The notes beneath the pieces are model-generated. The model did not search any database. It was not told where the DNA came from and saw only the letters and a program-made list of their open reading frames with translations. A program made the translations under genes and the position numbers. A stretch of DNA of 6,843 nucleotides from contig JAKCAB010000846.1 in assembly GCA_021839785.1 (NCBI GenBank), positions 1 through 6,843 on the forward strand, read 5' to 3'. This document shows, piece after piece, positions 1 to 6,121 of the stretch (its first letter is position 1; the number at the start of each line of letters is the position of its first letter). This DNA comes from a bacterium. GTDB taxonomy: Bacteria; Verrucomicrobiota; Verrucomicrobiae; Limisphaerales; J093.

Positions 1-1816
1 GCAAAGCGCCGGCGCTCGCCGCTTCAAGCTGGGTCCGCGCCAGCACGCGCCGCAGTTGACCGATCTTGCCGGCGGGTCCGGTGAGGCGGCGCAGGAACGG
101 ATCGGAGAAGTACAGGTAACCGCGCGTGGTTTCGCGCGGCGGCAGTTGCGTGAGCAGGTAACGGAACTCGGCGCTTCGGCCCAGACTGCCCGCGCCGTTC
201 CGGGCCTGCAGTTCCAACGCCAGCTCCACTTCCGACCGCTGCGAACCGATCAACAGCAGGTCGCCGCGCCGGACCCAGAACACCGTCTGGCCGCCCGCCA
301 GTTTCCGCGGCGTGATCTGGTCGAGGTCGCCCATGCCCACCAACTTGAGCAGCGTGCCCAGCAAGGCCGGATTGCGCACGCGGGCCACGACGGTCGGGTC
401 GGTGCCATCGATGAAGTGCAGGTCGGGCAGGAACAACGCGACCTCCGCCAGCACCTCCGAACTCAGCATCGAGCGCATGAAGTCCTCAGTCATGCCCAAC
501 CGGGCGAGGTATCGTCCGAGCAACTGGTAGTCGATGCTGCGCCCGGTGAAGCCGGTCGAAAGGTGGAACAGGAAATCCGAACCGGAATCCAGGAATTGCA
601 CCAGTGCCTCCGGTTTGGGGAAATAGACAAAGAAACGGTCGGGCGGCACCAGGTCGGCCAGCGCCAGGCGCCCGCCTTCGGCGCCTTTGAGCATCGCCTC
701 GTAAGGGTGAGCTTCGATCTCGACGCCTTTGATCGCGTCGAGGCGCACGGTTTCGCTTGTCTCGGGCGCAACGGTTTCGGCGCCGCCAATTTCCTGCATC
801 TGCAGCGTCTCGCGAATCGCCGTGCGCCCGCCCAGCACGCCGAACACCGTGGTCTGGTTGCCGGGCGTTCGCGGCCGGCCCGACGCGGCGTCCGGCAACG
901 ACAGCCCGTAGAGTTCCCCGGCCTGGCGCAACCAAAGCGAAAGCGTTAACGACGGGTAGCGTTCGGCGATTTGCTGCCAGCGAACCATGCGCAAACGAGC
1001 CCAATCGGCCAGGAGAGTCTTGTCGCCGGGCGCGGCGGAGGCGATGTCCCAACTCGCTTCGATTTCCTGGCCGGTGACGCGGTTCCGCAACTGAAGCTTG
1101 ACCGCCCCACCAGGCGTTTTCACCTGGCGCGCGAGCAGGCGATAGGTGGCGAGATCGTCAGGGCCGACCGCGGGCTGTTTGTGAGTCGGATTGCGCGGCA
1201 CGATCTCGAGATTGTACCTGGCCACGTGTTCGGCCGTGTTCGGCTCGCGGACGACCTGGCCGTCGTTCCAAAGCACGTAGTGTTTGCCGTCGTCGAGCAG
1301 CGGCCGCACCTCGAACGCCAGCGGCTGGCGTTCCGGCAAGTCAACCCCCGGAGCTGTCGGTTGAGTGCGGAAACGCAAGCCGGGGACCAGCACGTAGTTC
1401 GTCAGGCTCTCCGCGGATTGGACAAAGCGCAGTTGTTCCTTGGACAAGTCCTCGAAGCGATCCGGTGCCTTCCCGCCGTTCGTGTCCGCGTACTGCCGGC
1501 AAGCCCAATAAATCATGTGGAGCTGGCCCCGGTCAGCCTGCAACGCCCGCCGTTCGCTCAAGCGCGCCGTGCGGTCGCCCACCAGCGCGGTGAGCACGGC
1601 GGCCGGCGGCACGAGGAAGATGTCCTTCAGCGGTCCGGCCGGATCGCCGGGCAAGAGTTCGAACACGCCTGGCGCGGGCAGTTCCAGGTTGCCGCTCAAA
1701 ACGGTGATACCAGTCCGGTCGTCGGTGAAACGGCGGGTGGATTGCACCGGGCGGACTTCTGCGGCCAGTGCCTGCGTGGCGACCAGAACCAGGAGTGGGA
1801 GGATGGGTGTTTTCAT
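1..1816 (-). CDS. Secreted protein with pilin-like DG module and DUF3352-like C-terminal half (3' end cut by window edge)
   Basis: An open frame runs uninterrupted from an ATG at 1816 to the left edge, giving 605 visible residues with no stop. The start is followed by a clear Sec signal peptide (MKTPILPLLVLVATQALA, cleavage near Ala18/Ala19), so the protein is exported. Residues ~99-190 look like the C-terminal part of pseudopilin-like proteins of the DUF1559/H-X9-DG type: a helix-to-loop stretch with YADTNGGKAPD, and later HYVLWNDGQVV, which resembles the usual VLFADGHV signature. The N-terminal pilin helix is absent. Residues ~385-600 resemble DUF3352-type proteins: a PPDRFFVYF opening, RRGDLLLIGS, then SLGRSAEFRYLLTQLP and a YLYFSDP strand. 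I see no transmembrane helix after the signal peptide and no enzyme motif. Function is unknown. It starts 101 bases after the thioesterase stop, with no Shine-Dalgarno motif. Reading frame and export are secure; the domain names come from remembered patterns and are tentative. Confidence 0.85.
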   Translation of the reverse strand, partial: MKTPILPLLVLVATQALAAEVRPVQSTRRFTDDRTGITVLSGNLELPAPGVFELLPGDPAGPLKDIFLVPPAAVLTALVGDRTARLSERRALQADRGQLHMIYWACRQYADTNGGKAPDRFEDLSKEQLRFVQSAESLTNYVLVPGLRFRTQPTAPGVDLPERQPLAFEVRPLLDDGKHYVLWNDGQVVREPNTAEHVARYNLEIVPRNPTHKQPAVGPDDLATYRLLARQVKTPGGAVKLQLRNRVTGQEIEASWDIASAAPGDKTLLADWARLRMVRWQQIAERYPSLTLSLWLRQAGELYGLSLPDAASGRPRTPGNQTTVFGVLGGRTAIRETLQMQEIGGAETVAPETSETVRLDAIKGVEIEAHPYEAMLKGAEGGRLALADLVPPDRFFVYFPKPEALVQFLDSGSDFLFHLSTGFTGRSIDYQLLGRYLARLGMTEDFMRSMLSSEVLAEVALFLPDLHFIDGTDPTVVARVRNPALLGTLLKLVGMGDLDQITPRKLAGGQTVFWVRRGDLLLIGSQRSEVELALELQARNGAGSLGRSAEFRYLLTQLPPRETTRGYLYFSDPFLRRLTGPAGKIGQLRRVLARTQLEAASAGAL

Positions 1817-1917
1817 GGTGCGAACCGTACGCGCGTCGCCGGTGGACCGAGAATCGAAAATGGGCGCCGGGCGGTTCCGACCCGTCAATGCACAGCGGTC
1901 CCGGTTCGGCCGAGGAG

Positions 1918-2343
1918 TCACGCCGGCGGGGACGGTCGGACAAATGGCGCCAGGATTTCGAGGAACTCAGCCGGCAGCCGGCGCGGCTTTCCTTCCAGCG
2001 TAGCACAGACGTGGCGCGTTTCGCCTTCGAGGACGAGCTCCGCTTTCGCCCTGTATATGCCGCAGCCGAAATGCAGCCGCAGGCGGTCCAATCGGTTCAG
2101 CCAGAGCTCGACGCTGAGTTCGTCGTCATAGCGCGCCTGGCGATGGTAGCGGAGCTGCAATTCCATCACCGGAAACGTGAAGCCTCTGGCCTGCCAGTCG
2201 AGGAAGGGTTGACCCAGGCTGCGAAACATTTCGCCGCGCGCGGCTTCGAGCAGGTCGAGGTACCGGCTGTAATAGACGTGGTCGCCAAGCGTGCACTCGG
2301 CGTAAGTCACGCGGTGCCGATGAACGAAGGTTTTCGGTTCCAT
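1918..2343 (-). CDS. Hotdog-fold acyl-CoA thioesterase, 4HBT/YbgC-like, with altered active site
   Basis: A 141-residue protein of the normal length for single-domain 4-hydroxybenzoyl-CoA/YbgC thioesterases, which hydrolyse acyl-CoA thioesters in the cytoplasm. The N-terminal signature is visible: VTYAECTLGDHVYYSRYLDL (12-31) followed by LEAARGEMFRSLG, matching the family pattern Y-x-D-x-D-x-x-G-x-V-Y-x-x-x-Y-L, then E-x-A-R. The first beta strand (RHRVTY) and the later strands with RYDDELSVELWL and GETRHVCATLEGKPRRLP are also typical. The residue aligned with the catalytic Asp (Asp17 of the Pseudomonas enzyme) is Thr18, and the first Asp of the motif is Glu16, so activity or mechanism may differ. 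The frame stays open far upstream (to about 3027), but the ATG at 2343 is chosen because the family's first strand begins right after it and the upstream stretch is antisense-like to no family and overlaps the preceding gene. There is no Shine-Dalgarno motif. It follows the repeat protein by 89 bases and may be co-transcribed with it. Confidence 0.9.
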   Translation of the reverse strand: MEPKTFVHRHRVTYAECTLGDHVYYSRYLDLLEAARGEMFRSLGQPFLDWQARGFTFPVMELQLRYHRQARYDDELSVELWLNRLDRLRLHFGCGIYRAKAELVLEGETRHVCATLEGKPRRLPAEFLEILAPFVRPSPPA

Positions 2344-2432
2344 GCAAAATCGAGACGCGCGCCACTGCCGGAGGCTCGTCCGACGAAGCGCGTGATTCCG
2401 GAAGGGGAGCGGCGCGCGGTCACGCCGGGATT

Positions 2433-4289
2433 TCACCAGGAAAGCACGCGGAAGTAACGCTCGATTCGCTTCGCGAAAGCCGGCGGCTCGCTCCATTGCG
2501 TCTCCGTCGTGATCAGGCTGACGGGCGCAAACGGATCGCCCAACCGCAAGGTGCTCTCGACCTGGAAGACGCGACCGCTCCCCGTCCACGTCAGCGTGGG
2601 AATGGAGCCGGGTTGTGGGCCGATCCTGACTTTCGGCCCGACTTCGCCAGGCGGCAAGGCGGCATCCGACACCACGAAGAGGCCCTCCAAGCCGAAGTTC
2701 GCGAGGTCTTCGAGCGGCTGAAAATCGCGCAACAAGTCTAGGTTTTTGCCCACCACGTAACCTTCGTCGCTGAGAATGTCGCCGTCGGTGATCGGCCCCA
2801 AGTTGGCATCTTGAAAACCTTCCTCGGTGGAGAACCAGATTTCGCCTGACGGCCAGATGAAGAAGCCGTCCAGGCCGTAGTCGTGATCCAAGGTGTCCGG
2901 CTTGAAGCGCGCCAGCAACTCCGCATTCGAGCGAACCACCCGACCGCTGCTGCCGAGGAGATCGCCGCGACCCAGCATGATTCCGAACCGCTCGGAGAAC
3001 GCGGGTGTGCGAATCGAGAACAGCCACTCGCCGGTGTCGAGCCGGCGGACTGCGTCGAGGCCGAGATCGGGCACGATGGGCATGATGCCAAAGGCAGCCA
3101 CCAGCGCCTGGTTGGTCAGCAGAAGCTTCCCGTTTTCCGACAGCAAATCGCCTTCCTGCAACGCCCCCAACGTTTCGCTCTGGGCTGGCGCCGTCAGCGA
3201 AAAGGCGATTTCGCCGCCCGGCAGGACATCGAACGCGTCCACGCTGGCGTCGGTCGCGGCTGACAAGCCGACCGCCGCGAGCAGGTTCTGACCGCGGCGC
3301 ACCACCCGGCCGGTGTCAGTCAGCACGTCGGCGGCGCTGATGCGGTTGGGCGGATCGGTCACGCCACTAGTCAAGCCGCGGACGGTGTTGAACCACAGCT
3401 CGCGCACCGGCGCGGCGGGCAGGTTCAGGAAATACTGCGAGGTCAGCGAGCCGCCGTCTTCGGCGAGGCTGGTGGCCAACATCGGCCAGCGCCGTTCGAC
3501 CATCGCGGATTCGTTGGTCAGGATCGCCCGACGTCCGCCGGCCGGAGTGGTCACGTTCACGTCCAAACGCCACTGCTGTTGGATGGCCACCTCGCCGCCG
3601 ATCTGGAGCGTGCCTTCGCCGGTGATTTCGTAATCCGGCTTCGCCGCGCCGTCCGTGAGGCGGAGGTTGAACAGGTGATAGCGGTTAAAAAGCGGATTGG
3701 AATCGATCAGCGCCAAATCGAAACCGCCCCGCAACGGAACCAGGATGGTGGGCCGGTCGCACACCGCGCAATTGTCCAGAAACCAGTTGCCTGCGAGCAC
3801 TTGGTAGCGCCAGCACTGGCTGACGGGGACGGCGGCGACGCGGAGCTTCAGGGTCGTGGGGGCGTTGGTCGCCGCCAGTTCGAGGTCCAACTCCGGCCAA
3901 TCGGCGGTGACTCGCACGGAGCCGCTGTCGAAGTGCCAGTCCTCCGTGTTTTCGCGCAGGTCGAGCGTGAGTCGTTGGGTGATCGGACCGCGTCCGCCGA
4001 CCGTGTAATGGCCGCTGCCGCGCAGCACTCGCGGTGGGCCGTCGGGCGTCGCGATTTCGAGGTAAACCCAATCGAGCGCATAGACCTTCCAGTCCAGCGG
4101 ACTGATTTGCGGTACCAGTCCGAATTGACCCCGCAGAACGGCGGTACCGGCAGCGTCAGTGGTCGTGCTGTCTTGGGTGAGCCGATAAGGCGTGCCCTGG
4201 CCTGGCGAAGCCCGGCCGACGGCCACGAGGCTGGCGGTCAGAGCCGCAGCCAGCCAAAGCCACCTCACCCGGCGCAGATCGGTCTTCAT
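2433..4289 (-). CDS. Secreted protein with duplicated GG module, CxxC motif and four ~61-residue repeats
   Basis: A 618-residue protein. An in-frame extension to 4481 exists, but the ATG at 4289 is chosen because it begins a signal peptide (MKTDLRRVRW, a hydrophobic LWLAAALTASLVAV core, cleavage near the Ala-Ser after Arg26) and sits right behind a promoter; the extension would overlap the end of holA. After cleavage, residues ~60-290 contain two related beta-rich segments: GSGHYTVGG at 91-99 and GEGTLQIGG at 224-232. Between them lies a DNCAVCDRP motif with a Cys174-x-x-Cys177 pair, followed by LVPLRGGFDL. Residues 297-540 form four degenerate repeats. Residues ~564-618 (PTLTWTGSG to the FRVLSW end) look like the C-terminal fibronectin-like module common at the ends of secreted verrucomicrobial proteins. 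I see no enzyme motif and no sorting tail such as PEP-CTERM. Function is unknown; a cell-surface or extracellular structural or binding role is a guess. Frame and export are secure. Confidence 0.85.
   Translation of the reverse strand: MKTDLRRVRWLWLAAALTASLVAVGRASPGQGTPYRLTQDSTTTDAAGTAVLRGQFGLVPQISPLDWKVYALDWVYLEIATPDGPPRVLRGSGHYTVGGRGPITQRLTLDLRENTEDWHFDSGSVRVTADWPELDLELAATNAPTTLKLRVAAVPVSQCWRYQVLAGNWFLDNCAVCDRPTILVPLRGGFDLALIDSNPLFNRYHLFNLRLTDGAAKPDYEITGEGTLQIGGEVAIQQQWRLDVNVTTPAGGRRAILTNESAMVERRWPMLATSLAEDGGSLTSQYFLNLPAAPVRELWFNTVRGLTSGVTDPPNRISAADVLTDTGRVVRRGQNLLAAVGLSAATDASVDAFDVLPGGEIAFSLTAPAQSETLGALQEGDLLSENGKLLLTNQALVAAFGIMPIVPDLGLDAVRRLDTGEWLFSIRTPAFSERFGIMLGRGDLLGSSGRVVRSNAELLARFKPDTLDHDYGLDGFFIWPSGEIWFSTEEGFQDANLGPITDGDILSDEGYVVGKNLDLLRDFQPLEDLANFGLEGLFVVSDAALPPGEVGPKVRIGPQPGSIPTLTWTGSGRVFQVESTLRLGDPFAPVSLITTETQWSEPPAFAKRIERYFRVLSW
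2670..3401 (-). repeat. Four degenerate ~61-residue protein repeats inside the secreted protein
   Basis: Three landmarks recur in order within residues 297-540. The first is an E-[LIW]-x-F strand (Glu at 297, 360, 421, 483). The second is a D-[VLI]-L-x-x-x-G turn (Asp at 321, 381, 443, 504), usually followed by vV-x-x-N-x-x-L-L. The third is a [GS]-[LV]-[DE]-[AG] strand (acidic residue at 351, 412, 474, 535). Spacings are 60-63 residues throughout. The array opens with the second half of a unit and closes with the first half. The copies are diverged in protein sequence, so no exact DNA repeat is expected. Confidence 0.8.
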
Positions 4290-4324
4290 GGCGGGACTAT
4301 ACCCTCTCACCCGAGGCGCGGCAA
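4290..4324 (-). promoter_or_regulatory. Sigma70-type promoter of the secreted repeat protein, likely leaderless
   Basis: Reading the minus strand, TTGCCG (4324-4319; 4 of 6 matches to TTGACA) is followed by a 17-base spacer. TATAGT (4301-4296; 5 of 6 matches to TATAAT) comes next, then CCCGCC and the ATG at 4289. With initiation usually 6-7 bases after the -10 box, the transcript should begin at or next to the start codon, leaving no room for a ribosome binding site. The same layout occurs before the DUF151 gene. Confidence 0.65.
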
Positions 4325-4401
4325 CGGGTGCCCCGAGGCACACGCGATTCGCGGAATTGGCACCGCTTGGGAGCGCGGCGAAGCGGGCTAGGCGCCGGGC
4401 T

Positions 4402-5559
4402 TCAGCGCACCGGATGCCTGCGCGAGCGGGGCTGGCCGATGATTTGCAGCAACGCTTGTTGAAGTACCAAGTCGTCGTCAAGCGAACTGGATACCAACCG
4501 CTGGTTGCCCGTCAGCAGCGTGTCCATGGCCTGGACCAACTCGGCGGTGGAATAATGTTCCGTCTGGACGAGCGCTTTCGAGACCACGAACGGGTGCATC
4601 GCCGCCGGATTGTAACGCTTGTCGGCGGGCAACAGGCCGGCCGGGACGCTTTCGAGCACGCTCTTGATCCGACCGTACGGGGTCGTGGACTTGAGATGGC
4701 CGAGGCGGATCAGCTCTTTCAGCAGGAGCAAGGTCCGCACTTTCGAGATCAGCCCATAAAGGAGGCCGATGTGGCTCTTGTTTTTGTCCACCTTCAGCCT
4801 GATCTCCCAGAGATCTTCGTCGAGCGCCCGCAAGGCGCGGGGCAGGTCGCGGTCGCCCAGCGCCTCGCCCAAGGCGAACGCGCGGGCGTGTTTGCTGCGC
4901 GAAACCAGCGCGGCCACATCGGCGGCCGTGATCGTCTGCCGGTCACCGGCAAACAGCGCCAACTTCTCGGCCTCGGCGCTCAATTGGCGGAGGTTCGGTC
5001 CCACCGCGGCCACCATCTGGCCAACCGCTTCTTCTTCGATCCGTTTCTCCTTCGCGACCAATTCGCGGCGTACGTAAGACTCCGCTTGCTCCGCCCAGTC
5101 CTTGTCGTCGAGCGAGAGGCCGCGATGTTCCTCGGCTTCGCCGACGCCCTCGACGGTTTTGTAGAACAGGCGCCGCTTGTCCACCTTGCCGGCGCTGATG
5201 AGCAGCCGCACGCCATCCCAGCGAAAGGTTTTCAGTTCCTGCGCCAGCCTGCCCAACCCCTCGGTGACCGCCGCCGCACTCGCCGTGCGCTCGTCCCCGA
5301 AGAAGTTGCAGTTCTGGAACCAGATCACTTTTTCGCTGCCGAAGAACGGCAGGGTCTGGAGGGCTTCGTTCAGCCGGGCCAACGCACGCAAGGCCTCGCC
5401 GCTGTTGGCCGCGCTGGCGTCGATCGCCTCATGGTCCAGGCCGCCGGCCGCTTCGCACCACTCCGTGTAGATTTGGCGGGCGTGCTGCTTGACGGCGAAG
5501 TCGTCCTCGCCCCAGACAAGCCTCAGCGGGGCAGTACTCTTTCTGGCGGCGGGGGGCAC
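4402..5559 (-). CDS. holA: DNA polymerase III subunit delta (clamp-loader delta)
   Basis: Delta is the clamp-loader subunit that binds the beta sliding clamp and opens it for loading at primed DNA. The 385-residue product shows the family's landmarks in order. LRLVWGEDDFAVKQHA (12-27) opens the RecA-like domain, which as usual for delta has no Walker A. LPFFGSEKVIWFQN (70-83) is the strand after the hydrophobic clamp-binding region. GVRLLISAGKVDKRR (116-130) and NLRQLSAEAEKLALFAG (189-205) follow, then ITAADVAALVSRSKHARAF (210-228), and a helical C-terminal collar domain to the end. It is slightly longer than the typical ~340 residues. The frame is open up to 5739, but that stretch lies inside the DUF151 gene. 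The GTG at 5559 puts MPPAARKSTAP directly before the conserved first strand and is the best start; no in-frame ATG lies nearby. It begins 50 bases after the DUF151 stop, without its own promoter or Shine-Dalgarno motif, so it is probably co-transcribed with that gene. Confidence 0.93.
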   Translation of the reverse strand: MPPAARKSTAPLRLVWGEDDFAVKQHARQIYTEWCEAAGGLDHEAIDASAANSGEALRALARLNEALQTLPFFGSEKVIWFQNCNFFGDERTASAAAVTEGLGRLAQELKTFRWDGVRLLISAGKVDKRRLFYKTVEGVGEAEEHRGLSLDDKDWAEQAESYVRRELVAKEKRIEEEAVGQMVAAVGPNLRQLSAEAEKLALFAGDRQTITAADVAALVSRSKHARAFALGEALGDRDLPRALRALDEDLWEIRLKVDKNKSHIGLLYGLISKVRTLLLLKELIRLGHLKSTTPYGRIKSVLESVPAGLLPADKRYNPAAMHPFVVSKALVQTEHYSTAELVQAMDTLLTGNQRLVSSSLDDDLVLQQALLQIIGQPRSRRHPVR

Positions 5560-5609
5560 GGTCCGAAGAGGCTGGGCGCGACGGCACAGACACAGACGAC
5601 CCGGCGGGG

Positions 5610-6068
5610 TCAGGCCTGCTCGGTGTCGTCGCTGTTTTCGTTGATCTTGGCGAGCATCTCCGACATGTCCTCGACCTGGTCGAAGAGCCGGCGGGCGACG
5701 AAGATCGGGCGCTTGCGCGCGGTGGCGAGCGCGAGGCAATCGCTGGGCCGCGCGTCCACTTCCACGATTTTCTTACCGAGCTCGTTTTCCTGCTTGAGAA
5801 TCAGCCGGGCGAAGTAGGTCGAGTTGCGGAGTTCCGTGATGACCACCCGCTCGACGCTGATGCCGAAGCCGTCGAAGACCTGCGTCATCAGGTCGTGGGT
5901 GAGCGGGCGCTCCTTCGGGGCCTCCCGCATGAACATGCTGATGACCATGCCCATGTTGTTCTCGACCTGGATGACAAACACCTTCGCGTCGTTGCCAATG
6001 AAGATCGCGCAGCCGGTGGGAGCCGGCAGGATACCGCGGATGTCCACGGGGACGACGTCGTTCTTCAT
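5610..6068 (-). CDS. Bifunctional nuclease (BFN/DUF151) domain protein
   Basis: A 152-residue protein covering the whole DUF151/BFN domain, which was named after a plant protein reported to have both RNase and DNase activity; in bacteria its role is poorly known. Visible signatures are an early VDIRGI strand, FIGNDAKVFVIQVE (23-36), the RPLTHDLMTQVFDGFGI block (54-70), VERVVITELRNSTYFARLIL (72-91), and the hallmark VDARPSDCLALA (104-115) followed by PIFVARRLFD. The tail (131-152) is an acidic helical extension with no clear motif. The Cys in DARPSDC replaces the more usual Ala. The ATG at 6068 is the natural start: the domain's first strand follows at once, and a promoter ends six bases upstream. 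It precedes holA by 50 bases. Family assignment is firm; activity and substrate cannot be read from the sequence. Confidence 0.93.
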   Translation of the reverse strand: MKNDVVPVDIRGILPAPTGCAIFIGNDAKVFVIQVENNMGMVISMFMREAPKERPLTHDLMTQVFDGFGISVERVVITELRNSTYFARLILKQENELGKKIVEVDARPSDCLALATARKRPIFVARRLFDQVEDMSEMLAKINENSDDTEQA

Positions 6069-6103
6069 GGCGGGAATCTAGGAGCCATCGGCACAAATGA
6101 CAA
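6069..6103 (-). promoter_or_regulatory. Sigma70-type promoter of the DUF151-holA pair, likely leaderless
   Basis: On the minus strand, TTGTCA (6103-6098; 5 of 6 matches to TTGACA) is followed by a 17-base spacer. TAGATT (6080-6075; 4 of 6 matches to TATAAT, and fits TANNNT) comes next, then CCCGCC and the ATG at 6068. Its -35 box lies 18 bases after the stop codon of the upstream barrel gene. The predicted start site falls on the ATG, so the mRNA would have essentially no 5' leader. Confidence 0.65.
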
Positions 6104-6121
6104 GCGGCTCCGCGTCGGCGG

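Noticed and set aside
56..949. A 297-codon plus-strand open frame rich in Gln, Arg and His
   Set aside because: It is the antisense shadow of the exported DUF3352-like protein, with no domain and no start signals.
1817..1917. TTGACG in the gap before the DUF3352-like gene, considered as a -35 box
   Set aside because: No acceptable -10 box lies 16-18 bases downstream, and the leaderless pattern found at the other two genes is absent here.
971..2131. A 386-codon plus-strand open frame
   Set aside because: It is antisense to the signal-peptide-bearing secreted protein and the thioesterase, and its residue composition (rich in Arg, Ala, Gln) is typical of a shadow frame.
2371..2402. Short palindromes (TCGTCCGACGA and TTCCGGAA) in the gap between the repeat protein and the thioesterase
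   Set aside because: They are too short or have no feasible loop, are not repeated elsewhere in the window and have no T-tract, so they support neither terminator nor operator.
2344..3027. N-terminal extension of the thioesterase frame
   Set aside because: The frame is open by chance through the 3' part of the upstream gene; the extension is Arg-rich and lacks family similarity, and the product without it has exactly the usual 4HBT length.
4328..4341. GTGCC-TCGG-GGCAC hairpin just upstream of the -35 box, considered as the holA terminator
   Set aside because: The stem is only five base pairs and no T-tract follows on the minus strand; a regulatory role cannot be supported either.
3579..4391. 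A 270-codon plus-strand open frame
   Set aside because: It is antisense to the N-terminal half of the secreted repeat protein, with no domain signature; it would also overlap the well-placed minus-strand promoter.
4192..5817. A 541-codon open frame on the plus strand, antisense to holA and its flanks
   Set aside because: It lies opposite well-supported minus-strand genes with clear family motifs, its translation shows no recognisable domain, and long antisense frames are expected in G+C-rich DNA with strong third-position bias.
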